The position numbers were made by a program, and so were the translations under genes. DNA of 6,865 nt, taken from assembly GCA_965369635.1 (NCBI GenBank), contig CBDURC010000165.1, forward strand, positions 1 through 6,865. Reading direction: 5' to 3'. Shown piece by piece: positions 1 to 5,297 of the stretch (positions are counted from its first letter, which is position 1; every line of letters begins with the position of its first letter). This stretch comes from UBA3071 sp965369635. GTDB lineage: Bacteria; Chloroflexota; Anaerolineae; UBA3071. A model generated the notes under the pieces. It was given only the letters and a program-made list of their open reading frames with translations. It was not told where the DNA came from and did not search any database.

Positions 1-1730
1 ACCTTCAGATCATCGCCCACCGGCGCGGCGACCCGCCAATGCAACGTCAAGCGCACCATAGCACCAGCATGCGTCTCCCGCGTCTCCACGCTGTAGCCGG
101 CCAGTTCCACCGCCTCGGTGAAGGGGAGTGCCAGCGGATGCAAAGGCGTCACCGGTTGTGCCTTCCCCTTCGGCCAGACTCGCACCAGCGGCCCGACGGC
201 GGCCAGCGAGTAGCGTTCCGAGGCGCCAGCCAGCGGTCGGGTGATGTAGATCGGCGTCCCCTCAGCCAGCGCGGCACCGATGGCCGCATGGCGCTCTCCC
301 TCACCGTCGGCAGCCACGGTGACCACATCCGGCCGCAATCCCTCCGTGCGCTGGAAGTAGCGCAGCAGTGTCATCTCCCCCAGGAGGCCCACGACGGTCG
401 CTCCCTCCGGCAGCGGTTGTGCCAGCATGTCCCGCCCGTAGTCGTGTACGGCCCAGTCGTCGCTGCGGTCGAGGGTGGGGAAATTGGCGCGGGCCATGGC
501 GAGGGGCTGCAAGAGGCAGGCAGCGGCCAGTAATACGCAGGCGGCAATTCGTAATTCGTAATTCGTGGTTCGTGATTCGCGCTGTGAGATGCGTGCGGCG
601 AGATCGAACAAGCCGTCCAGGCCGGCGGCGAAAAGGAGCGACCAGAGCAGGAAGGCGGGCGTGAAGAAGACCTCGACGTCGGCAGCGCGGTAGGCGAGAC
701 CGAAGGCCAGATTGGTCACGAAGGCCAGGACGATCAGCGCCCAATGTCTGGGCTTGCGCAGCAGCGCCACCAGTCCCACCAGGCCCAGGATCAGCCCCGT
801 CCAGCCGAACTGCATCCGGAAGAGATCGAAATAGAAGGCGGCGTTCCGGTGCAGCGCGAAGGGATCGCCGGTGAGGAAGACGCTGTATTGGCTGGCCATC
901 ACCCAGCGCCAGAAGCCGACCCAAGTGTTCTCGTAGCGTCCGTCCAGCGAGGTGGTCACCAGCCCGCGCAGAGGGATGTAGGCGTACAGGAGCAGCGGCA
1001 GCAGCAGGGCAGCCAGAAGCTTCGGCCAGCGGCGCGGCTGGCGCAGCAGCCCCGGATCCGTCCACAGCACGAACACGGCCAGGGCGGGAGCCAGCAGCAG
1101 TGTCAGGCGGTGGTGGGTGAGGGATAAACCGAAAGCAAGGGCAACGGCAACCAAGGACGAGAGGTTAGGGGGGCAGATTGCAGATTGCGGATTGCGGATT
1201 GCACCCTTGCTCCTCTGCTCCTCTGCTCCTCTGCTCCCCTGCTTCCCTGCTTCCCAGCGGAGGATGAACCACAAGATGATGGCGACGAGGAGGCCGTGGA
1301 GGGCGTAGACCTCAGCGATGACAGCCTGCGACCACCAGACGGGCGATAGGGCGAAGACGACCGCTCCGCAAACGGCTGCCAGACGTCGTCCGGTCAGCAA
1401 CTGACCGGCCCGATAGACGAAGGCCACCGCCAGCGCCGCACAGACGGCCGACAGCAAGTTCACGCGGAAGGCCGCGTCGCCCAGCGGCAACAGGCGGGCG
1501 AAGAGCCAGCTCAGCAGCATGTAGAGCGGGTAGCCGGTCTCATGGGCGATACCCAGCGTGGGGCCGACGAGTTGAAATTCCAGCGTGTCGCTGAAGATGT
1601 CCACGACCGAAGGGGCCAGCGTGCGTACGTAGAGACCCAGGCTGAGGACAAATAGCAGGCCGGCGATGATTTTGTCCAAGTGAAACGTGAAACGTGAAAG
1701 GTGATGAGCGTTACGAGTTGCGTCCTGCAT
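1..1730 (-). CDS. DUF2723 / GT117-type membrane glycosyltransferase, C-terminus missing
   Basis: This reading frame stays open for 576 codons from ATG 1730 and runs off the window edge. Residues 21-77 carry the DUF2723 hallmark: a first membrane helix, TLAPSV, the acidic pair D48/E51 in SDTLEFQ, then LGIAHETGYPLY, followed by RVNLLSA near residue 90. The family belongs to the GT-C-like multi-pass membrane proteins; its animal member TMEM260 is a protein O-mannosyltransferase, so transfer of a lipid-linked sugar at the outer face of the membrane is likely here, substrate unknown. Many hydrophobic helices follow to about residue 370, then a soluble C-terminal part containing the 381-397 insertion. 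The start is uncertain: ATG 1730 has AGGAGG 11 nt upstream, but ATG 1751 and TTG 1679 are alternatives, and the first helix begins near residue 21 of the chosen form. The N-terminus and two internal stretches (about residues 158-188 and 381-397) are encoded by tandem repeats. It overlaps the Mut7-C gene by 20 bp, suggesting co-transcription. Confidence 0.85.
   Translation of the reverse strand, partial: MQDATRNAHHLSRFTFHLDKIIAGLLFVLSLGLYVRTLAPSVVDIFSDTLEFQLVGPTLGIAHETGYPLYMLLSWLFARLLPLGDAAFRVNLLSAVCAALAVAFVYRAGQLLTGRRLAAVCGAVVFALSPVWWSQAVIAEVYALHGLLVAIILWFILRWEAGKQGSRGAEEQRSKGAIRNPQSAICPPNLSSLVAVALAFGLSLTHHRLTLLLAPALAVFVLWTDPGLLRQPRRWPKLLAALLLPLLLYAYIPLRGLVTTSLDGRYENTWVGFWRWVMASQYSVFLTGDPFALHRNAAFYFDLFRMQFGWTGLILGLVGLVALLRKPRHWALIVLAFVTNLAFGLAYRAADVEVFFTPAFLLWSLLFAAGLDGLFDLAARISQRESRTTNYELRIAACVLLAAACLLQPLAMARANFPTLDRSDDWAVHDYGRDMLAQPLPEGATVVGLLGEMTLLRYFQRTEGLRPDVVTVAADGEGERHAAIGAALAEGTPIYITRPLAGASERYSLAAVGPLVRVWPKGKAQPVTPLHPLALPFTEAVELAGYSVETRETHAGAMVRLTLHWRVAAPVGDDLK
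546..580. repeat. Heptamer tandem array inside the DUF2723 gene
   Basis: Five contiguous 7-bp units: AATTCGT three times, then GGTTCGT and GATTCGC. The array lies within the DUF2723 coding region and is read in frame on the minus strand as about RESRTTNYELRI, a polar stretch after a hydrophobic helix and before another hydrophobic segment. Confidence 0.9.
1173..1200. repeat. Heptamer tandem array (GCRGATT) inside the DUF2723 gene
   Basis: Four contiguous 7-bp units: GCAGATT twice, then GCGGATT twice. On the coding (minus) strand it reads as AATCCGC/AATCTGC and encodes the polar stretch IRNPQSAIC. It abuts the octamer array at 1208-1255; the two together make one insertion of about 30 residues in a loop between membrane helices. 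Confidence 0.9.
1208..1255. repeat. Octamer tandem array (TGCTCCTC) inside the DUF2723 gene
   Basis: Six contiguous 8-bp units: TGCTCCTC three times, TGCTCCCC once, TGCTTCCC twice. On the coding strand this is a purine-rich GAGGAGCA repeat giving the charged stretch EAGKQGSRGAEEQRSKG. The 8-bp period is not a multiple of three, so successive units are translated in different frames. Confidence 0.92.
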
Positions 1731-1767
1731 CTTGCCTTTTGCCTCCTGCATCCTGCAATCTGCTCAT
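1681..1767. repeat. Two heptamer arrays across the Mut7-C/DUF2723 gene junction
   Basis: Units at 1681-1708 are TGAAACG twice, TGAAAGG and TGATGAG. Units at 1726-1767 are TGCATCT, TGCCTTT, TGCCTCC, TGCATCC, TGCAATC and TGCTCAT, all exactly 7 bp. The second array encodes the last residues of Mut7-C and supplies both candidate ATG starts of the downstream DUF2723 gene; the first lies just upstream of its first membrane helix. Confidence 0.88.
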
Positions 1768-2235
1768 GACCGGCTGCATGCGTGCCCAGTGGCCACCAGG
1801 CCAATAGATCTTGTCGCAGTGGGGGCAGCGACGAAAAACCTCTTGCGTGCGCAACACGTACGGGGGCACCCGTCCCTCCACGTCCGGTTTGGCGATGGGC
1901 TCCAGCGGCGCGTTGCAGACAGAGCAGCGAGAGCCCGCCACGCCTGGCGGCAGGTGCAGTTCATTCATGATCTGAGCCATCTGCTCCTCTAACTGATCGC
2001 CGGTAACTAGGAGCGCCTGTAATCCCCGCCGCGCCGCCAACTCCCGGTCGCGGGTCAGCACCACCCGCCCTTCGGCGCGGGCCAAGCGAACGATGGTCGT
2101 GTCGTCCCAGGCGGGGTTGTAGGTTGTATCGTAGCCCAGCAGCCGCAGCCACTTGGCCAGCTTGCCCAGCATGGCATCGGCGAGCAAGCGCACCTCATTC
2201 GTCGGCTTGTCGGATTCGCGCACTTGTGATACCAT
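1711..2235 (-). CDS. Mut7-C RNase-fold protein with C-terminal zinc ribbon
   Basis: A 174-residue protein matching the Mut7-C family, named after the C-terminal part of the nematode MUT-7 exonuclease: a PIN-like RNase fold followed by a zinc ribbon. Visible landmarks are ADAMLGKLAKWLRLLGYDT (residues 19-37, acidic D20), DD at 44-45, RVVLTRDREL (57-66, with D63), and two CxxC pairs, C104/C107 and C137/C140, framing VPPYVLRTQEVFRRCPHC and the ending YWPGGHWARM. It is probably a metal-dependent RNA-acting nuclease in the cytosol, but its substrate is unknown. After M153 come about 20 residues (SRLQDAGGKRQDAGRNS at the end) coded by a heptamer array and unlike the family, so the original C-terminus was probably near residue 153. 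ATG 2235 is chosen; it lacks a clear ribosome binding site, and GTG at codon 15, just before RLLADAML, is an alternative. It is divergent from the Amt gene and precedes the DUF2723 gene with overlap. Confidence 0.9.
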   Translation of the reverse strand: MVSQVRESDKPTNEVRLLADAMLGKLAKWLRLLGYDTTYNPAWDDTTIVRLARAEGRVVLTRDRELAARRGLQALLVTGDQLEEQMAQIMNELHLPPGVAGSRCSVCNAPLEPIAKPDVEGRVPPYVLRTQEVFRRCPHCDKIYWPGGHWARMQPVMSRLQDAGGKRQDAGRNS

Positions 2236-2247
2236 TGGTTTTTGTTG

Positions 2248-2305
2248 GTCGCTTAGTCCTTATAGTCGGGTAGTCCTTGGTCAGGTAGTCCTTGGTCGCC
2301 TGGTC
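2248..2305. repeat. GTC-core repeat filling the divergent intergenic region
   Basis: Eight GTC cores start at 2248, 2256, 2265, 2273, 2280, 2288, 2295 and 2303, so spacing is 7-9 bp and mostly 8. Recurrent words are TAGTCC, GTAGTCCTTGGTC (twice) and TGGTCGC. It occupies most of the 96 bp between the Mut7-C start and the Amt start, so any promoter for either gene must lie within or beside repeat DNA. I found no convincing -35/-10 pair. Confidence 0.82.
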
Positions 2306-2322
2306 TTCATTGGCTTGTCGCT

Positions 2323-2327
2323 GGAGG
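2323..2327 (+). promoter_or_regulatory. Ribosome binding site of the Amt gene
   Basis: GGAGG lies four bases (AAAG) before ATG 2332. It is the only strong Shine-Dalgarno-like sequence near this end of the gene and fixes the start, even though the first 42 residues are unlike other Amt proteins. Confidence 0.75.
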
Positions 2328-2331
2328 AAAG

Positions 2332-4098
2332 ATGTTCAGGGATCTCACCGCTTTCAATTCTCGCTGTGCCTCCTCGTCCTCGCTTTCCTCTGCGCGGGAG
2401 CAAGGTGGCAAAGGAGCAAAGGACAGACCCCCCCCCACACCCCCACACTCCCATACTGCCGCTCTCGCGCTTTTCGCTGCCGTGCTGCTAACTCTGCTGG
2501 CCACGAGCACCGTAGCCGCTGCTTCACCGGCCGCCGCTGCTCCCCCCGACCCCGCCCTGAGTTGGCCGCTGCTGGCAGGCAGCATCGCCTTCCTCGTCCC
2601 CATCGGCTTCCTGCTGGTGGCCGCTGGCGGGCTGCCCGCCGAAGAAGCGCGTCAGGTCACGCTGGCCGGATTGGGCGCGCTGGCCCTGGCGGCGCTGGGC
2701 TACTGGGCCTGCGGCTTCGGACTGCAATTCGGCGGCGTGGGGCTCATCCACCGCACCGGCGGCCTGGAAGGGCTGGTCTGGGAATGGTCGGCGCTCGGCG
2801 CTCGCTGGGGCACCGGCTGGGGCATGGCCGGGCTGCACGGCTTTGGCCTGAGCGGTGGCGGTGCCACGCCCGGCGCAATGGCCCTCTTCTTCGCCCAGCT
2901 CCCCTGGGTGACCACGGCGACTCTCATCCCTCTGCTGGCTCTACGCGGCCGGCCGCCGACCTTCGTGGCCGGGCTCGGCGGCTTGCTCGTCGGTGCGCTG
3001 CTCTATCCGCTGGCGGGCAACTGGATCTGGGGTGGCGGTTGGCTGGCCAATCTGGGTTACAACCTGGGGCTGGGACATGGCTTTGTGGACTTTGCCGGCA
3101 GCGGGCTGGTGCATCTGCTGGGTGCTGCCGTCGCCGCGGCCGGAATCCTGACTTTTGTGCAGAGGAGCCGGGAAGAAGAGGAGCCGGGGAGATATGATGA
3201 CAGTCACTCCCTCTCGTTGTCTCCCCCTCACGTTGTCTCCCCCTCTCCCGTGCTCCTCCGCTCCTCCGCCTCCCCTCCCCTTCCCCCTGTCCACCTGCCG
3301 CTGCTGGCCACGCTGGGTGCCCTTCTGCTGCTCATTGGCAGCGTGGCCTGGGCCTGGGCTAATCCCTTGCTCGACTGGGCCTCCCTCGACCCTGCCCGGC
3401 TGGCGGTCAATCTCTTGCTGGCCGCGGCCGCAGGCGCTTTCCTGCCGCTGGCTTACACCTGGTTCGTCGCCAGCCGCCCCGACCCGCTGATGGCCGCCCG
3501 TGGGCTGGCCGCGGGGCTCGTCGCCATCAGCGGCAGCGGCCCCTTCGTGCCCCCTTGGGCAGCGCTGGTCATCGGCGGTGTGGCTGGCTTGCTCACGCCG
3601 CTGGCCTGTTATCTCGTAGACCACCTCCTGCGCTGGAACGACCCCACGGCGGCGCTCACCGTGCACGGTGTCAGCGGTCTGTGGGGCCTGCTGGCCGTGG
3701 CGCTCTTCGCCGACGGGAAGTTTGGCGCTGGCTGGAACGGCATCGGCCCCGACGAGTACCTGCACGTCGCCGGTCAGGGGGTCAGCGGCCTCTGGACGGC
3801 AGTCGGTTTCCAACCCGACTGGCCCGGACAGCTTCAGGCCCAGGCGGTGGGCCTGGCCGCCATCGGCCTCTTCGCCTTTCTGATCGCCAGCCTGGCCTTC
3901 GGCCCACTGGCGGGGCTCATGCACCTGGTGACGCGACGCTCAGCGCCGACGCCTCCTATTGAGGAAGAGCAAGAGACGGCTGAGACTCTTGAGACCCCCG
4001 AGAGGCTTGAGGGAACTGATGGGTCCGATGGAACCATCTCAAACCTATCAGACGCTTCAGACCCGACAGACGCCTCAGAAGATCCCATTCAGGACTGA
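2332..4098 (+). CDS. amt: Amt/Rh-family ammonium transporter with three repeat-derived insertions
   Basis: A 588-residue membrane protein of the Amt family, which conducts ammonium across the cytoplasmic membrane. A signal-like helix (43-64) follows a polar 42-residue leader; about 11 membrane helices follow. Hallmarks by hand alignment with E. coli AmtB: W233 in IWGGG (W148), D253 in DFAGSGLVH (D160), and the twin pore histidines H261 (H168) and H445 in TVHGVSGLWG (H318). Outer-site residues look changed: W192 sits where F107 is expected, and the usual GFNxGS of the sixth helix is replaced by AWANPLL (341-347), so F215 and S219 equivalents are not seen. The family is usually 400-450 residues; the excess comes from repeat-coded stretches at about 14-42, 278-321 and 544-588. 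The last replaces the normal C-terminal region that contacts PII protein. No glnK is adjacent. It converges on the SLOG gene with a 3-bp gap. Confidence 0.9.
   Translation: MFRDLTAFNSRCASSSSLSSAREQGGKGAKDRPPPTPPHSHTAALALFAAVLLTLLATSTVAAASPAAAAPPDPALSWPLLAGSIAFLVPIGFLLVAAGGLPAEEARQVTLAGLGALALAALGYWACGFGLQFGGVGLIHRTGGLEGLVWEWSALGARWGTGWGMAGLHGFGLSGGGATPGAMALFFAQLPWVTTATLIPLLALRGRPPTFVAGLGGLLVGALLYPLAGNWIWGGGWLANLGYNLGLGHGFVDFAGSGLVHLLGAAVAAAGILTFVQRSREEEEPGRYDDSHSLSLSPPHVVSPSPVLLRSSASPPLPPVHLPLLATLGALLLLIGSVAWAWANPLLDWASLDPARLAVNLLLAAAAGAFLPLAYTWFVASRPDPLMAARGLAAGLVAISGSGPFVPPWAALVIGGVAGLLTPLACYLVDHLLRWNDPTAALTVHGVSGLWGLLAVALFADGKFGAGWNGIGPDEYLHVAGQGVSGLWTAVGFQPDWPGQLQAQAVGLAAIGLFAFLIASLAFGPLAGLMHLVTRRSAPTPPIEEEQETAETLETPERLEGTDGSDGTISNLSDASDPTDASEDPIQD
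2400..2460. repeat. Octamer arrays and C9 tract in the Amt leader
   Basis: Purine-rich units GCAAGGTG, GCAAAGGA, GCAAAGGA (2400-2423) are followed by nine consecutive C (2428-2436) and pyrimidine-rich units ACACCCCC, ACACTCCC, ATACTGCC (2437-2460). All units are 8 bp. They encode the polar leader (REQGGKGAKDRPPPTPPHSH) ahead of the signal-like helix. Confidence 0.88.
3161..3274. repeat. 8/16-bp repeat insertion in the Amt cytosolic loop
   Basis: AGAGGAGCCGGG occurs at 3161 and 3177, 16 bp apart. From 3211 the sequence runs in 8-bp steps: CTCTCGTT, GTCTCCCC, CTCACGTT, GTCTCCCC, CTCTCCCG, TGCTCCTC, CGCTCCTC, CGCCTCCC; the first four make a 16-bp unit twice with one mismatch. A purine arm and a pyrimidine arm flank a short non-repeat centre. 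It encodes most of residues 278-321 (REEEEPG, then a Ser/Pro-rich run) between the fifth and sixth conserved helices. Confidence 0.88.
3973..4080. repeat. 9-bp repeat coding the acidic tail of Amt
   Basis: Twelve consecutive 9-bp units in register with the reading frame. Seven begin GAG or GAT (GAGACGGCT, GAGACTCTT, GAGACCCCC, GAGAGGCTT, GAGGGAACT, GATGGGTCC, GATGGAACC); five mostly end in CAGAC or a variant (ATCTCAAAC, CTATCAGAC, GCTTCAGAC, CCGACAGAC, GCCTCAGAA). The product is a three-residue repeat: ETA, ETL, ETP, ERL, EGT, DGS, DGT, then ISN, LSD, ASD, PTD, ASE (residues 548-583). Confidence 0.9.
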
Positions 4099-4101
4099 TC
4101 C

Positions 4102-4566
4102 CTAGTCTCCACTATCCAATACCATCGCCACTGCCTCTTCCGGCGTCTCGGTGCGAATGATGCCGCCGTCTGGCGCGCCGCCGCGTGCCAGTTCCCACGT
4201 GCCTAGCCCCACCAGTGGCTTGCCCCATCGCAGGGCAAAGGCGATCTCTGACAGCGTGCCGTACGCGCCGCCGACAGCGATCACGGCGTCGGCAGAGCGC
4301 ACGACGATGGTGTTGCGCGCCTCTCCCAGCCCCGTGACGATGGGCACATCCACCCAGGGGTTGGCGTCCCTGGCATCTACCCCCGGCAGGACGCCGACGG
4401 TGAGTCCGCCGGCCGACTTGGCCCCGCGGCAGGCGGCCGCCATCACCCCGCCCCGCCCGCCGCAGACGAGCACTGCCCCCGCCTCTGCCAGAAGACGCCC
4501 GATGGTCTCGGCGGAAGCGGCTTCAGCAGGCGTACAGTCTGCGCCGCCGATCACTGCTATGATCAT
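4102..4566 (-). CDS. SLOG-superfamily protein, TIGR00725 / DprA-Smf-related family
   Basis: A 154-residue single-domain Rossmann-like protein. It has the two signatures of the LOG/SLOG superfamily: a glycine-rich nucleotide loop, CGGRGGVMAAACRGA (residues 35-49), and VGGAYGTLSEIAFAL (98-112) with G103-T104 and E107. A conserved RNTIVVRSADAVIAVGG segment (84-100) links them, and the N-terminus is a typical strand plus loop, MIIAVIGGA. Relatives bind nucleotides or nucleotide sugars; the cytokinin-activating LOG enzymes are the best-known branch, but this short TIGR00725 group has no settled reaction. The usual PGGxGTxxE is here VGGAYGTLSE, which argues against a true LOG phosphoribohydrolase. 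The start at ATG 4566 is chosen over an upstream extension because GGAGG lies four bases before it and homology begins there. It follows thpR by 53 bp on the same strand and converges on the Amt gene. Confidence 0.88.
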   Translation of the reverse strand: MIIAVIGGADCTPAEAASAETIGRLLAEAGAVLVCGGRGGVMAAACRGAKSAGGLTVGVLPGVDARDANPWVDVPIVTGLGEARNTIVVRSADAVIAVGGAYGTLSEIAFALRWGKPLVGLGTWELARGGAPDGGIIRTETPEEAVAMVLDSGD

Positions 4567-4570
4567 GTAA

Positions 4571-4575
4571 CCTCC
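4571..4575 (-). promoter_or_regulatory. Ribosome binding site of the SLOG gene
   Basis: On the minus strand GGAGG is followed by TTAC and then ATG 4566. This rules out the longer reading frame that continues upstream into thpR. Confidence 0.8.
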
Positions 4576-4619
4576 AAAGGACACTGGCTCTGGAGTGTAC
4601 CGTCTCCGATCAAGCTTGA

Positions 4620-5237
4620 TCAACTCCCTCCCAATCTCGCTTCCACCAGCGTCGTATACACTGCCCCCGTCGGCTTCAGATCGCTGCGGATGAAGCTGAC
4701 AGCTCGCACGGCCATGCTGCCCAGCCTGCCCACATCGCTTCCTTCCACCACTTCGCCTATCGCCCGCCGCTCGGCCGGACTGGCGCGGCGCTGCACGCGG
4801 CCCAGCGTCAGGTGCGGCTGAAAGCCTCGCTTCTCCGTCGGCCAGCCCAGCGGCGCCACGTGCGCTTCCACCGCCCGCCACAGCGCTCTCAGCGTCCCTG
4901 TCGGCTCTTTCACACCCACCCAGATGACCCGCGGCCGTTGCGGCTTGGGAAAGCAGCCCAGCCCCTCCACGGTGAATGAGCAGGGAGCCACCTCCGAGGC
5001 AGCAGCGACCAGCGCCTGTTTGATTTCTTCCAGCCGTCCCACCGGCGTATCGCCCAGGAACTTGAGCGTCAGGTGGATGCCTTGGGGCCGCACCCAGCGC
5101 ACAGAACGGCGCGGCACGACGGCCCGCAGTTCATCCTGCGTCGCTGCCAGCGCCGACCGCACGGCCTCATCCAATGCGACGGCAATGAAGGTGCGGAGAA
5201 CGGGTGGTAACGATGTGCCAGATCGGGAGTGATGCAT
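4620..5237 (-). CDS. thpR: RNA 2',3'-cyclic phosphodiesterase (2'-5' RNA ligase family)
   Basis: A 205-residue 2H phosphoesterase. The two catalytic motifs are H55-L-T-L in GIHLTLKFLGDT and H142-L-T-L in FQPHLTLGRV, 87 residues apart as expected for the family. The N-terminal RTFIAVALDE (15-24) and the IWVGV strand (105-109) are also typical. ThpR (formerly LigT) opens RNA 2',3'-cyclic phosphates to 2'-phosphates in the cytosol and can join tRNA halves through a 2'-5' bond in vitro; its physiological substrate is unclear. The start is set at ATG 5237 because GGAG lies seven bases upstream; a TTG ten codons earlier (5267) has no ribosome binding site. The first 13 residues before the RTFIAVAL strand are still a little long, so the native start could be later. 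Length is within the usual range of about 180-205. It is followed by the SLOG gene after 53 bp and preceded by the UbiD-family gene after 159 bp. Confidence 0.93.
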   Translation of the reverse strand: MHHSRSGTSLPPVLRTFIAVALDEAVRSALAATQDELRAVVPRRSVRWVRPQGIHLTLKFLGDTPVGRLEEIKQALVAAASEVAPCSFTVEGLGCFPKPQRPRVIWVGVKEPTGTLRALWRAVEAHVAPLGWPTEKRGFQPHLTLGRVQRRASPAERRAIGEVVEGSDVGRLGSMAVRAVSFIRSDLKPTGAVYTTLVEARLGGS

Positions 5238-5244
5238 GACTTGA

Positions 5245-5248
5245 CTCC
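5245..5248 (-). promoter_or_regulatory. Ribosome binding site of thpR
   Basis: GGAG on the minus strand, seven bases (TCAAGTC) before ATG 5237. It decides the start against the upstream TTG at 5267. Confidence 0.6.
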
Positions 5249-5297
5249 AGTTGCTTCGATGCTTCAAGGGGTGAAGGGCAATACAGTTCAGTTAGGA

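Noticed and set aside
301..1065. Open frame of about 254 codons on the minus strand
   Set aside because: It is an out-of-frame shadow of the DUF2723 gene; the protein is Arg/Ala/Pro-rich without family features, while the true frame gives membrane helices and the DUF2723 signature.
2242..2266. TTGTTG and TATAGT as a -35/-10 promoter for Amt
   Set aside because: The spacer is only 13 bp and TATAGT is part of the GTC-core repeat, so it is weak.
2292..3197. Plus-strand frame of about 300 codons overlapping the Amt gene
   Set aside because: Arg/Gly/Ala-rich shadow of Amt with no ribosome binding site. Its one hydrophobic stretch near 2353-2402 is reported only as a possible sign of frameshifting.
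2941..3924. Long minus-strand frame opposite Amt
   Set aside because: Antisense shadow produced by GC-rich codon bias; Gln/Gly/Arg-rich, no recognisable domain.
4102..4881. Longer 259-codon form of the SLOG protein
   Set aside because: The first 105 codons overlap thpR out of frame and are not SLOG-like; GGAGG just before ATG 4566 marks the true start.
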